The translations under genes and the position numbers were made by a program. DNA of 64,000 nucleotides from Oceanicola sp. 502str15 (lineage in GTDB: Bacteria; Pseudomonadota; Alphaproteobacteria; Rhodobacterales; Rhodobacteraceae). Shown in pieces: positions 17,983-26,383 of the stretch. Each line of letters opens with the position of its first letter. Within the stretch, counting starts at the first letter, position 1. The stretch is taken from NCBI RefSeq assembly GCF_024105635.1, contig NZ_WYDQ01000001.1:4175390-4239389 (forward strand). Direction: 5' to 3'. Below the pieces are notes generated by a model. That model ran no database searches and had not been told where the DNA came from. It was given only the letters and a program-made list of their open reading frames with translations.

Positions 17983-18699
17983 ATGAACTTTCTGCTGATC
18001 CACGGAAGCTGGCACGGGGCCTGGTGCTGGTACAAGGTCGCGCCGCGCCTGCGGACCGAGGGGCACCGGGTGATCGTGCCCGATCTGCCCGGACGCGGCC
18101 GGGCGCAGCGCCCGCGCCAGCTCATCACGCTCAACATGATGGCCGCCCACCTCGTACCACTGCTGCCCGAAGGCGAGAAAACCACCATCGTCGTTCACAG
18201 CCGCTATGGCATCCTCGCCTCCCGGCTGGCCGAACTGGCCCCCGAGCGCATCGCGCGCACCATCTACCTCGCCTCCTTCATGCTGCCCGAAGGCGCCCGC
18301 GCCGCCGATTACTTTCGCGCCGACAAGGGTTCGCTCCTGCGGCCTCATATCTCCATCGGAAAGCTCGGCATGTGGGATGATCTCGCCCCGGAGATCTACC
18401 ACGAGGGTCTCTACCACGATTGCAGCACAGAAGACGTGGCTCTGGGCCACAGCCTGCTTTGCCGCGAGCCCCTGCGCCCCGCGCTGGCCCGCCTTGCGCT
18501 CACAGCAGCTCGATACGGCTCCGTGCCCCGCGCCTACATCCGGCTGACCGAAGATCGCGCGGTAACGCCCGCATTGCAGGACAGATGCCTGTCCGAAACG
18601 CCGGTCGAACGGGTGGAAGAGCTGAAGGCCAGCCATTCGGCCTATTTCTCGCAGCCCGATGCGCTGGTCAAAACCATCCTGCGGCTTGGCGGAAGCTGA
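17983..18699 (+). CDS. Alpha/beta hydrolase, plant-esterase (SABP2/EstC)-like
   Basis: A 238-residue alpha/beta hydrolase. It opens with NFLLIHGSWHGAWCWYKVAP (oxyanion region) and DLPGRG. The nucleophile is Ser73 in VVHSRYG, the acid probably Asp in TEDRAVTPALQ, and the base His in KASHSAYFSQP. The nucleophile elbow is unusual: the first Gly of GxSxG is Val and the last is Tyr. The architecture is closest to the methylesterase/hydroxynitrile lyase-like group. Substrate unknown. The gene stands alone between a terminator and a convergent operon. Confidence 0.85.
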   Translation: MNFLLIHGSWHGAWCWYKVAPRLRTEGHRVIVPDLPGRGRAQRPRQLITLNMMAAHLVPLLPEGEKTTIVVHSRYGILASRLAELAPERIARTIYLASFMLPEGARAADYFRADKGSLLRPHISIGKLGMWDDLAPEIYHEGLYHDCSTEDVALGHSLLCREPLRPALARLALTAARYGSVPRAYIRLTEDRAVTPALQDRCLSETPVERVEELKASHSAYFSQPDALVKTILRLGGS

Positions 18700-18717
18700 A
18701 GGGCAGGGGCCCCGCGA

Positions 18718-19407
18718 TCAATACCGCGGCGGCTTGCTCTTCCACGTCCCGAGCCATTTCCGCCACCCGGCCCGCTTTTCATTGGCCGCCGCCTCAACCC
18801 GGTCCCACCGGTCCTCCGCCGCATCGAGCGTCGGGTCCAAGGCCCGCTCGCGGAACTGCCGCCACATCGCCCGGATGAACAACAGCGCGATGCCCAGCAG
18901 CACGAAGAAGGAAATGTTGAACCACGGAATCGAGTAATGATCCGGCCCGTCGATCGGCTTCACGCCGATCGCGTTGGGATAGATCGAGAAGAACCGGTTG
19001 CGAAAGCCGTAATGCGTGATCAGCACCCACTGCGGGGCGGCGCTGGTCGAGATGTATTCCTGCGCGTCGGCCTGAAGGTCGGAGCTGTCGAACTTGAAGT
19101 AGGGCGGCCAGATCCAACCCGAATCCTCGTTGCGATACACCATCACCCCGGTCGCCTCGCGCGGGATGAACCCGAGCAGAAACGACTTCTGCTTCACGGT
19201 CTGGATGAAGCGCACATCGCGGGTGGCCATCTCGGCCGCGCCGCTGTCGGCCTGCGCGTAGAACATCCGGTTGAAGCCAGAGAAGTCCTGCCGGATCACC
19301 TCGGTCCCGGTGATGCGCACCACGTCATGCTGGGGCAGCACGTAGAGGAAGATCAGCGCGATCATGGTGATGAAAGCCCATTTGATCGCGCGCCAGAGTA
19401 TCCGCAT
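18718..19407 (-). CDS. DUF1523 family membrane protein
   Basis: A 229-residue protein with an N-terminal membrane helix (about residues 7-24) and a second one (about 166-184). Between them is an exported domain of about 140 residues starting HDVVRITGTEVIRQDFSG. A charged cytoplasmic tail follows. This matches DUF1523, a family without established function. It is the last gene of the minus-strand cassette that begins at 26195 and starts 8 nt after the 91-residue membrane protein gene. Confidence 0.82.
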   Translation of the reverse strand: MRILWRAIKWAFITMIALIFLYVLPQHDVVRITGTEVIRQDFSGFNRMFYAQADSGAAEMATRDVRFIQTVKQKSFLLGFIPREATGVMVYRNEDSGWIWPPYFKFDSSDLQADAQEYISTSAAPQWVLITHYGFRNRFFSIYPNAIGVKPIDGPDHYSIPWFNISFFVLLGIALLFIRAMWRQFRERALDPTLDAAEDRWDRVEAAANEKRAGWRKWLGTWKSKPPRY

Positions 19408-19415
19408 ATTGCCCC

Positions 19416-19691
19416 TCAGTTGGCGTTGGTCAGGTAGAGGATCACGCCGACGACGATCACCGGGATGACATAGACCAGCAAGATCAGTTTCTTGCGCAGC
19501 CCGCTGTGATAGGCCGCCATCCCGCCCTCGATATAGGCACTCCGCGCCGCATCGTCACCCCCGTCCGGGTGATCCTCGGCCCAGCGGTCCTCCAGCTTTT
19601 CGCGGCGGATCGAGCGCGAGTAGATCGAGATGCAGAAATAGAGCACCGTCAGAACGATGAACCCCACCACGACCAGCCGTATCAACCCCAT
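19416..19691 (-). CDS. Small two-helix membrane protein
   Basis: A 91-residue protein with membrane helices at about residues 4-24 and 69-87. A charged middle segment (RREKLEDRWAEDHPDGGDDA) lies between them. It sits 3 nt downstream of the DUF6638-like gene and 8 nt upstream of the DUF1523 gene. I recognise no named family. Its context suggests that it is a membrane partner of the cassette. Confidence 0.78.
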   Translation of the reverse strand: MGLIRLVVVGFIVLTVLYFCISIYSRSIRREKLEDRWAEDHPDGGDDAARSAYIEGGMAAYHSGLRKKLILLVYVIPVIVVGVILYLTNAN

Positions 19692-19694
19692 CCG

Positions 19695-21053
19695 TTACCT
19701 CCTCACCGCGCCCCATGGCCCGACGATCCTGATGCGCTCTTCCGAGACACGGGGTTCGGGCGGGGGGCTTGGCTCTTCCATCGCATCTTCCCCGGTGCCG
19801 AAGAGTGCCGCCCGCGCCCCCTGCTTGTCCACCGCGTATTCGCGGGCGAGGAAATCGGCGACAAATTCCTTCTTGCTGTCCGGCCACTCCCGGTAGAGCG
19901 CGTAGAACAGCTCCTTGTGGCAGATGAAGAGCTGGCGCACGTCGAGCCGCGACAGCTCGGAAAGCAACTGGTTGATCAGATCGCGGTCGGGGTGGTTGGT
20001 GGCGCGCAGCGTATAGAAATAGGCCGGATGGCTCGAGGTAATCTTCGGCCAGCCCCCGCCCTGCTCGGCCCAGCGGACCAGCTCGTTCAGCGCATGAAAC
20101 TCCGGCGGCAGGGCGCTGCCAAGCGTCTGCGCCAGCTTGCGCAGATCGCCCCGCGAGCGCGAGGGCACGTCCTTGCCCAGCGTCGCGGCCACATCGACCA
20201 GGATGAAATCCATCTTCTGCTTCAGGATCGCCGTCGCATCGGTGCCTTTCGCCTTCACGATCGGCTCGACGAGGTTGTTCAGCTCCAGAAACTTCGCAAT
20301 CCCGGCCCGGTCGGAGAGGTCGAACAGATAGGGCGAGGGGATCTTGCCGATGCTTGCCTTGTCGCCGCAGGCAATCGTCGCCGGATGCTCCACATCGCGG
20401 AAAATGTAGAGCCCGCCAAAATGCGCCGTCCAGAAGTTGCCCTGGGTGAAGCTGGGCGCCTTGAAGGTCACCGGGTTGCGGGTGACATCCCCAGTCTGCT
20501 TGGCCAGCCCGATCATCTCGGCAATCAGCACATCATCCCACCAGGCATCGGGCTTGGTCTTGAAGGTGGCGATCTTCTCGGAAAGCGCCTCGGCCTGCTC
20601 GATATGCCCCGAGGTGGTATCGGCCCGCACGGTGATCTTCTTGATGTCGAAGAGGCGGGCGGGCGTGTTGACCTCGAAAACGGTATTATCCAGCTCCCCC
20701 AGCACCGCATCCCGCGAGGTCAGCGCAAAAAGCTGGCTCTCGTTCTCCTCGATGAACTGCCGCAGAATGCCGCGGCTCATGGAGAACTTGGCGTTCAGCA
20801 GGGGGGCGGTTTTCTGCGCGGTTGTGAGGAGGATGAACTGCCGGTTCACCCCGTTTGGGTTGAGATAGAGCAGATCGTCGAACTCGAAGGCGATCTCGGG
20901 GGAGAAGCCGGAGATATCGACGTGGAAGTCGGGCAGCTCCGTCCGCTTGCCGGTGAGCTTGTGGAGCGCCCGGTTGTAGCGGTCGATCAGGGCAGGGGAG
21001 GCGACCTCGATGAGGTTGCCGAACATCAGGCCGCGGGTGATGAGGCGTTTCAT
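19695..21053 (-). CDS. DUF6638-like uncharacterised protein
   Basis: A 452-residue soluble protein from the ATG at 21053. That start has a GGAGAGGA Shine-Dalgarno and overlaps the stop of the upstream PutAbiC gene by 4 nt (ATGA). It begins MKRLITRGLMFGNLIEVASP and has a proline- and glutamate-rich C-terminal tail (EEPSPPPEPRVSEE). I believe it belongs to the uncharacterised family DUF6638, but this is from memory of the sequence type and not a search. No catalytic motif is evident. It is part of the AAA-ATPase cassette. Confidence 0.7.
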   Translation of the reverse strand: MKRLITRGLMFGNLIEVASPALIDRYNRALHKLTGKRTELPDFHVDISGFSPEIAFEFDDLLYLNPNGVNRQFILLTTAQKTAPLLNAKFSMSRGILRQFIEENESQLFALTSRDAVLGELDNTVFEVNTPARLFDIKKITVRADTTSGHIEQAEALSEKIATFKTKPDAWWDDVLIAEMIGLAKQTGDVTRNPVTFKAPSFTQGNFWTAHFGGLYIFRDVEHPATIACGDKASIGKIPSPYLFDLSDRAGIAKFLELNNLVEPIVKAKGTDATAILKQKMDFILVDVAATLGKDVPSRSRGDLRKLAQTLGSALPPEFHALNELVRWAEQGGGWPKITSSHPAYFYTLRATNHPDRDLINQLLSELSRLDVRQLFICHKELFYALYREWPDSKKEFVADFLAREYAVDKQGARAALFGTGEDAMEEPSPPPEPRVSEERIRIVGPWGAVRR

Positions 21054-21931
21054 GATTCCTCTCCAAAGCAAGACGGAGGTACAAAGTCTCGATGCGCCTC
21101 GCTAATAAGTATGCCTTTTGGAAGATTGTTGAACAGCGCGAAAGTCTCCGCATATTTCATCATGTTGGCGCCGGTAGTGGTTTGGCAGTTATAAAATAGC
21201 ACGGCGAGTTCGTAGTCTGAAAAAAGTGCTCGAAACAGCTTCTTATGTCGAGGCTGGCAGTGTGGGTTCTCCGAAATCGTCCGCATTGCGTTATATGTGA
21301 AGCGAAAATAGTGGCCCAAATTTGCGCCTTGCTTTTCGTACAAATCCCGATATTCGGCTAGGGTTTCAGCCAATGATTCAGCCGGGGAAACACCGCTCCA
21401 ATCCTTGTCTTTGTCAAACAGGAGGTTGTAGAAGAACGGAAAGTAGTCTCTTCCTGATACTGTGAGCCGCTCTTCGCTCACCAACCGACCCTCCGAGAAC
21501 CTTAAAGGTCGGTATGTGTGTCTAATCGAACTGGTTATTGAATTTTGAGTTGAAATCAGCTCAAAGAATGAAGTTTCGAATCTCTGCTTCTCATAATTCA
21601 GGTTCGACTCGTGGAACTCTTCTTCAGTAGCAGAAAGTACTTCTCTCTGCGCCGCCAGCTCTTGGCTTTGAAGCCAGACGGTAACTATTATCCATAGAAA
21701 AGCGAGAGTTCCGGCTATCCCAGCTAGGGTATCACCAATCTCGTTTGAGCTCGACTTCAGGAACATGCTCCATCGCTCGGAACAAACCTTGCCCTGCCAA
21801 ACGTGAAACGAACAAACTTCTTGTTGGGCGAGGGCAAAGGTAACTAATCCGACGGTAGCTGTTCCAAGCAATCCCCAGATGATTGGATTCTGAATTCTCC
21901 AGAACGAGATTGGGGCTAGCTTGTCCCTCAC
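21050..21931 (-). CDS. Putative phage abortive infection protein (PutAbiC family)
   Basis: A 293-residue protein with two N-terminal membrane helices (about residues 16-36 and 68-88) and a coiled coil (90-117). Three blocks typical of PutAbiC follow: RFETSFFELISTQNSI (117-132), LGHYFRFTYN (205-214) and YELAVLFYNC (240-249). The family is linked to abortive infection, in which an infected cell dies or stalls before phage release. The start is a GTG overlapping the stop of the AAA ATPase gene (GTGA), and the stop overlaps the next ATG (ATGA). Base composition is much more AT-rich than its surroundings (for example 19 G/C in the 60 bases 21541-21600, my count), which points to recent horizontal acquisition. 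Confidence 0.82.
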   Translation of the reverse strand: MRDKLAPISFWRIQNPIIWGLLGTATVGLVTFALAQQEVCSFHVWQGKVCSERWSMFLKSSSNEIGDTLAGIAGTLAFLWIIVTVWLQSQELAAQREVLSATEEEFHESNLNYEKQRFETSFFELISTQNSITSSIRHTYRPLRFSEGRLVSEERLTVSGRDYFPFFYNLLFDKDKDWSGVSPAESLAETLAEYRDLYEKQGANLGHYFRFTYNAMRTISENPHCQPRHKKLFRALFSDYELAVLFYNCQTTTGANMMKYAETFALFNNLPKGILISEAHRDFVPPSCFGEES

Positions 21932-23862
21932 CCCTTCCCCTCCAAATACCGCCGCTTCGCCTCCTCCTGCCGCCCGAAGTCCCGCACCATCCCGTCAATC
22001 GCCACCTCGTCCGACTTGTCGGCGTAGCGGAACTCGCTATCCGCGTACCTATTAACCTCCTGAATCACCATCTCCATGGTGATCGGCTGGCGCAGCTCCG
22101 AAACCATCCCCAGCTTCTCTTCATATGGCTTGAACAGGAACAGCTCCGGCTCCTCCATCCACTCGTCGGGCAGCTCGAAGTCCATCGCGCGGACCTTCAC
22201 CGCGTCGGTGATGTTCTTGATCGCCCGCCCGGTAAACCGCTCATCCGCCTCCTGGATCGCCTTCAGGTAGCGGCCTACCTTGGCAATCGTGTCCAGCGCC
22301 CCGATCTCGGCCTGCACCCGGTCGAACACCTCCAGCAGCCCCGCCTCATGGGGCTTGCTATGCCCCTCGAAGCTGGCCGACACCGCCTTCTTGATCTCCT
22401 GCGCCGCATAGGCCTCGTGATCCCCGAGGGGCAGCGAATGGTTCTTGCCCATCAGCAGATAAAGAATGTCGATGTAATCCTCCCGCGTCTGAGGCCCGTC
22501 CACCAGGAACCGCGCCCCGGCCCGCTGCCGCAGGGCGTCATCCACGTTCTCCGGGTAGTTCGAGAACATCCCGAAGGTGCAGTTCCCCCGCACCACCGTG
22601 TTGGCCCCCGCAAAGGCCTCCATCAGCACCGCCGTCACCTCCTGCTGGCCGGCGCTGCTCTGCCGGTCGCCGCGCTTGCCCGCGATCTGGTCGATATCAT
22701 CCACCGTCCCAAACCCGATCACCCCAGGGTCCAGCACGTTGTTGATGAAGGCCTTCGCGTTCTGCCCCGACTTGCCCTGATAGCTGTCGATATTGTCGAT
22801 GCCGAAGTTCTGGTAGCGGAACGGATAGCCCGCCACACCGCAATATTCGCTCACCAGACCGGCCATCATCTGGATCAGCGTCGTCTTGCCGGTGCCCGGC
22901 GCGCCATCGCCCATGAAAGTGAAGATGAAGCCGCCCAACTCGACGAAGGGGTTCAGCTTGCGCTCGAAATCATAGGCCATGATCATCTTCGCCAGCCGCA
23001 TCGCCTGATACTTGGCGATGTGGTTGCCCACCACCTCGTTGGGCTTCTTGAACTGCATCACCAGCGTGCTGCCCTTGGCCTTGCGCGCCGGGGTAAAGCC
23101 CGCGATGGTCAGGTCATCGGCCTCCACGCGATACTTCGCGCCGGTGAAGGCCCCCACGCGCGGGGCGGTCTGGCCCCGAAGCGCCACCTTCTCCATCAGT
23201 TGCTCGGCATAGGCCATGACCGTGGCCACCAGCTTCGGCTCCGCATCGGCAAAGCTCGCCAGCTCCTGGTCCAGCTCCCAGAGGCAGCCGTGGAGCGCCA
23301 ACGGCGCGTTGTCGGTCAGCACCTCTTCCACCGCCCCGATCTCCACCGAAGCCTCGCCCGCCGAACTTGCCAGCAGGAAGGAGGTCGCATTGCCGAAGGA
23401 ATACATCACCGCCAGCGCCTCGGCGGCCAGAAGCTCGGAAAATTCCGCCTTGCGGGTCTCGGGCAGGCGGCCTTCAAGGTTTTCCTTCTTCAGCTCCACC
23501 AGCCCGGTCGCCTCGCCAAAGCCTTCGCCCACGGCGAGCGCCACGGCAATCGCGCGGCGCAGGGCGTGCAGAACCGTGGCCTGCGTGGGCGAAACCAGCG
23601 GGTCGCCCTCATCGGCGGACTCGATGCGCTCCACCAGCCGCACCCCCTCGGGGCGGGCGCTGCTGCGGGTCACCAGTCCCGGCGTGGTCGAGCGAAACCG
23701 CCGCCGTGTGCCAATCCCGGCCGAGCGCTCGGGCGTGGCGGCCTCCTTGGGTGCGGCGATCCGGGGGGTATGGTCGATGCCTTCCAGCATCCCCGCCGCC
23801 GCCTCGTAATGCTTGCGGATCTCTTCTTCCCGAAGTTCCATCTCGTCGCTCGAAAGGCTCAT
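21928..23862 (-). CDS. AAA-family ATPase of an uncharacterised cassette
   Basis: A 644-residue protein. The N-terminal 100 residues are charged and low in complexity, and a helical region follows. The ATPase core has Walker A GDGAPGTGKT (318-327), a Walker B-like IGFGTVDDID (382-391), a sensor-1 region GMFSNYPENVDDALRQRAGA with candidate arginine fingers at about 445-447, and a helical lid. The substrate is unknown. It is the central enzyme of the 18.7-26.2-kb operon and probably acts on, or remodels, a complex involving the coiled-coil and membrane partners. Confidence 0.82.
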   Translation of the reverse strand: MSLSSDEMELREEEIRKHYEAAAGMLEGIDHTPRIAAPKEAATPERSAGIGTRRRFRSTTPGLVTRSSARPEGVRLVERIESADEGDPLVSPTQATVLHALRRAIAVALAVGEGFGEATGLVELKKENLEGRLPETRKAEFSELLAAEALAVMYSFGNATSFLLASSAGEASVEIGAVEEVLTDNAPLALHGCLWELDQELASFADAEPKLVATVMAYAEQLMEKVALRGQTAPRVGAFTGAKYRVEADDLTIAGFTPARKAKGSTLVMQFKKPNEVVGNHIAKYQAMRLAKMIMAYDFERKLNPFVELGGFIFTFMGDGAPGTGKTTLIQMMAGLVSEYCGVAGYPFRYQNFGIDNIDSYQGKSGQNAKAFINNVLDPGVIGFGTVDDIDQIAGKRGDRQSSAGQQEVTAVLMEAFAGANTVVRGNCTFGMFSNYPENVDDALRQRAGARFLVDGPQTREDYIDILYLLMGKNHSLPLGDHEAYAAQEIKKAVSASFEGHSKPHEAGLLEVFDRVQAEIGALDTIAKVGRYLKAIQEADERFTGRAIKNITDAVKVRAMDFELPDEWMEEPELFLFKPYEEKLGMVSELRQPITMEMVIQEVNRYADSEFRYADKSDEVAIDGMVRDFGRQEEAKRRYLEGKG

Positions 23863-23889
23863 CGCTCAATTCCTTCTCGAAACCCGCCT

Positions 23890-23925
23890 CATTTTCTTGC
23901 CGGAAATATCTCCCGCCGGAGGCAT
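23890..23925 (-). repeat. Dispersed intergenic repeat, family A (long form)
   Basis: On the minus strand: GCCTCCGGCGGGAG, ATATTTCC, GGCAAGAAAATGAGG. It lies in the 68-nt gap between the 376-residue protein gene and the AAA ATPase gene, so it is inside the presumed operon. Confidence 0.7.
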
Positions 23926-23930
23926 AAAAT

Positions 23931-25061
23931 CTATCTGTAGCCAAACACCCGCCCACCGGGCGACACCACGAACTTGCGCACGCCCGAAAAGCCCGGCGGG
24001 TTCTTCTCGGCCAGCACCTGGTAGGGGCGTTCGGGCATGATGATGGCGCGTTGCTGCCGCGTGGCCCCGGTGTCGGCGCCGCGGCCCGAGAAAGGGTCGA
24101 GGGTGAATACCTCGCGCTCCACCGACGAAAACCAGCCCGCCTTCTCGCTGCGCACCCGTTCGCTCACCAGCTCTTCCTCGGTCCAGGCCAGCGCCCAGTC
24201 CTGCCCCTCGGGGGCCTTGGCCTCGGCCAGCACCTCGCAGAGCGGGCCGGATTGCACCGTATAGGCGGAAGAATACATCGGCCCCACGTGGAAGCGCCGG
24301 ATGCGCTTGGGGTGCAGGTCGTCGAAATCGGTATCGAAGCCTTGCGCGATGGTCAGCAGCTTCAGGCCTGAGAAGCTCTGCGCCATCAGATGAGCCTGCG
24401 CTGCGGGCCAGCGGCGCTCGTCCTTGGGCAGGCTCACGCGGCCGGAATCCTCGCAATCCATCAGGTAGATCACCGGCAGGTTCACCTGGCTGTCGAAGAT
24501 CGCCCAGTGGATCAGGAAGTTGCGCCGCTCGCCGCTGCTGCTCTGCCAGAGCGCCTCGGGGTCATTGCGCGCCCAGAAGATATTCTCGCCCAGCAACGCC
24601 TCGTAGTAGAGCCGCTGCGCCATGGCATATTGCAGCTTTGTCGGAATGCTCAGCTCGCCCACGATCTGGCGGATCATGTCATCCTTCAGCGCGGCGGCAT
24701 CGGGCATGTTCTGCAAATGCCGCCCGGCCTGCTGGGCATCCACCGCCATGGTCAACATTTCCTGAAACACCGGAAAGCCGCTCTCGTGCCGGTCAAAATC
24801 GAGCTTGCCCACCGGCGTGCCCTCGCGGCCCGTCAGCAGGTATTTGTTGCCGAGCGCCGCAAAGGCGTTCGACAGCCCGCCGATGTAGCGACCCAGAATG
24901 GTAACTTCCGCCTTCGAAAGGCTTCCCTCCACCTCCATCGCCGCCGCCACCTTGGCCAAATGCCCGGTGATCGCCTCGAACTTCGAGAAATACCGCCGCG
25001 TGGCAAACTCGTCGTTCAGCTGCGCGTGGTCGGCGGTGAGGGCCTTCTTGGTATCGGTCAT
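23931..25061 (-). CDS. Uncharacterised protein of the AAA-ATPase cassette
   Basis: A 376-residue soluble protein, mostly helical in its N-terminal half (RYFSKFEAITGHLAKVAAAM) and mixed later (FLIHWAIFDSQVNLPVIYLM). The C-terminus carries a repeated basic/glycine pattern. No signal peptide, membrane segment or recognisable catalytic motif is seen. It lies between the coiled-coil gene (57 nt upstream, with a family B repeat in the gap) and the AAA ATPase gene. I do not recognise the family. Confidence 0.75.
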   Translation of the reverse strand: MTDTKKALTADHAQLNDEFATRRYFSKFEAITGHLAKVAAAMEVEGSLSKAEVTILGRYIGGLSNAFAALGNKYLLTGREGTPVGKLDFDRHESGFPVFQEMLTMAVDAQQAGRHLQNMPDAAALKDDMIRQIVGELSIPTKLQYAMAQRLYYEALLGENIFWARNDPEALWQSSSGERRNFLIHWAIFDSQVNLPVIYLMDCEDSGRVSLPKDERRWPAAQAHLMAQSFSGLKLLTIAQGFDTDFDDLHPKRIRRFHVGPMYSSAYTVQSGPLCEVLAEAKAPEGQDWALAWTEEELVSERVRSEKAGWFSSVEREVFTLDPFSGRGADTGATRQQRAIIMPERPYQVLAEKNPPGFSGVRKFVVSPGGRVFGYR

Positions 25062-25070
25062 GCCGTTCCC

Positions 25071-25094
25071 GTAGGCTGGGTGAAACCCACCACC
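25071..25094 (+). repeat. Dispersed intergenic repeat, family B (diverged)
   Basis: GTAGGCTGGGTGAAACCCACC plus ACC, with GGGT/ACCC arms. It lies between two genes of the minus-strand cassette. Confidence 0.55.
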
Positions 25095-25118
25095 CCCCGT
25101 GCGGAGGGTGGCAAGGGC

Positions 25119-26195
25119 TTACGCCCCGTAAATATTCTTGTCGTGCTTCTCGACAATCTTCTCGAAGCGCCGGGCAAAGCGTTCGTCAGCCTTGGCCTTC
25201 TGTTCCAGCACCTTGCGGGCAAAGACCATGTGGTCTTCATGGGCCTCCATCATGTCGGCCATCCGCTGGTTGGTGGCCGCGCCGATGCCCGCCATGGCGG
25301 CCTGGGCCTCCTGGTCGGTCTTCACCCCGATCTCGTTGATCCGGTGGGCGACGTCCTGCTGCTGGGCGGTCTTCAGCGACTTGGTGAGCGCATCATAGAG
25401 CACCACGCGCTGCTTGGTGTCTGTCTGCAGCTTGTTGATCAGCACCATCTGGGTTGCGGCCTGGTTCTGCAGCGAGTCGACCCAGGTCTTGCCCTTCTCG
25501 ATGTAGCGCTCCAGCGTCTGACTCTTGGCCAGCTTGACCTGCTCCTCCTGCACCAGCTCGTTGTACTTGTTGTTCAACTCGGCCAGCTCGGTTTCCAGCT
25601 TGGTGCGGGCGGCGGCGTCCTGCTCGACCGAGATCTTGTTTTCCAGCTCGATGATCTTGGGATCGAGGGCGGTGACTTCGGCGCGCAGCGCCTCAAGTTC
25701 GCCCACAGTCAGCTCGCGCTCGTCGAGGGTTTCGGTCAGGTTGGCCTCCACCTTCACCTTCTCGCCGTTCAGGATGGTCAGCTGGTTTTCCAGCAGCTTC
25801 ACGATCACGTCCGACTTGGAGATGAGGTCTTGCAGCTTGTCGTCGATATTGGCGGTGCGGATGCGCTCCTGCCGCAGGCTCTCGGATTTGCCCGCCGAGA
25901 AGATGCCCACGAAGCTCTCCCAGCCGGTCTTGTCGCGGATCTCCGAGAAATCCTCCGAGAAGCCGGTGGTCACATCGTCGAGGCCCATGATGAGCTCTGC
26001 GATATTGGCGTTCATAAGCTCGGTGTGCTGGTGCACGTCCTCAAGCGTGGCGTTCTCGATATCGATCTGAATGTCCTGCCCCTCGGCCATCTTCTGGCGG
26101 GCGGTCTCGATCCGGCTCGAAAGCTCGGAGATCTTGCCCTGGGTCTCGGCCACCTGGGCCTGGGATTTCTCGATCATCGCATCAAAATCGGCCAT
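25119..26195 (-). CDS. Long coiled-coil protein, first gene of the AAA-ATPase cassette
   Basis: A 358-residue acidic protein that is almost entirely helical. Heptad-rich coiled coil runs over about residues 1-45 and 125-235. A conserved-looking block follows (ATQMVLINKLQTDTKQRVVL, then YDALTKSLKTAQQQD). It has no signal peptide or membrane helix. The length and the helical block are faintly reminiscent of TelA-type proteins, but I cannot assert membership. It starts the minus-strand operon and is transcribed divergently from the BCCT transporter gene. Confidence 0.75.
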   Translation of the reverse strand: MADFDAMIEKSQAQVAETQGKISELSSRIETARQKMAEGQDIQIDIENATLEDVHQHTELMNANIAELIMGLDDVTTGFSEDFSEIRDKTGWESFVGIFSAGKSESLRQERIRTANIDDKLQDLISKSDVIVKLLENQLTILNGEKVKVEANLTETLDERELTVGELEALRAEVTALDPKIIELENKISVEQDAAARTKLETELAELNNKYNELVQEEQVKLAKSQTLERYIEKGKTWVDSLQNQAATQMVLINKLQTDTKQRVVLYDALTKSLKTAQQQDVAHRINEIGVKTDQEAQAAMAGIGAATNQRMADMMEAHEDHMVFARKVLEQKAKADERFARRFEKIVEKHDKNIYGA

Positions 26196-26383
26196 CTCGC
26201 GTCCTCAAATTACATGGTGCTGGGGCGTATGTGGGGGTTTTAGCGCGTTTTGTTAAGGATCGTCACGTGCCAAATGCGGTCATCCGGGGGCCGATCCCTG
26301 CCACCCCGGGCAGGAATTTTGGAACATCCCCGCCGCTCTCCCGTTGGTTGCGTAACACGTGATCACAATCGGGGGACGATTCC

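Noticed and set aside
21883-23940. 685-codon plus-strand frame antisense to the AAA ATPase gene
   Set aside because: Rich in His, Arg and Gln with no family resemblance; the minus-strand frame has Walker motifs and fits the operon.
25119-26195. Tellurite-resistance TelA assignment for the coiled-coil protein
   Set aside because: Resemblance is limited to general helical layout; I could not identify a family-defining motif, so it is left unassigned.
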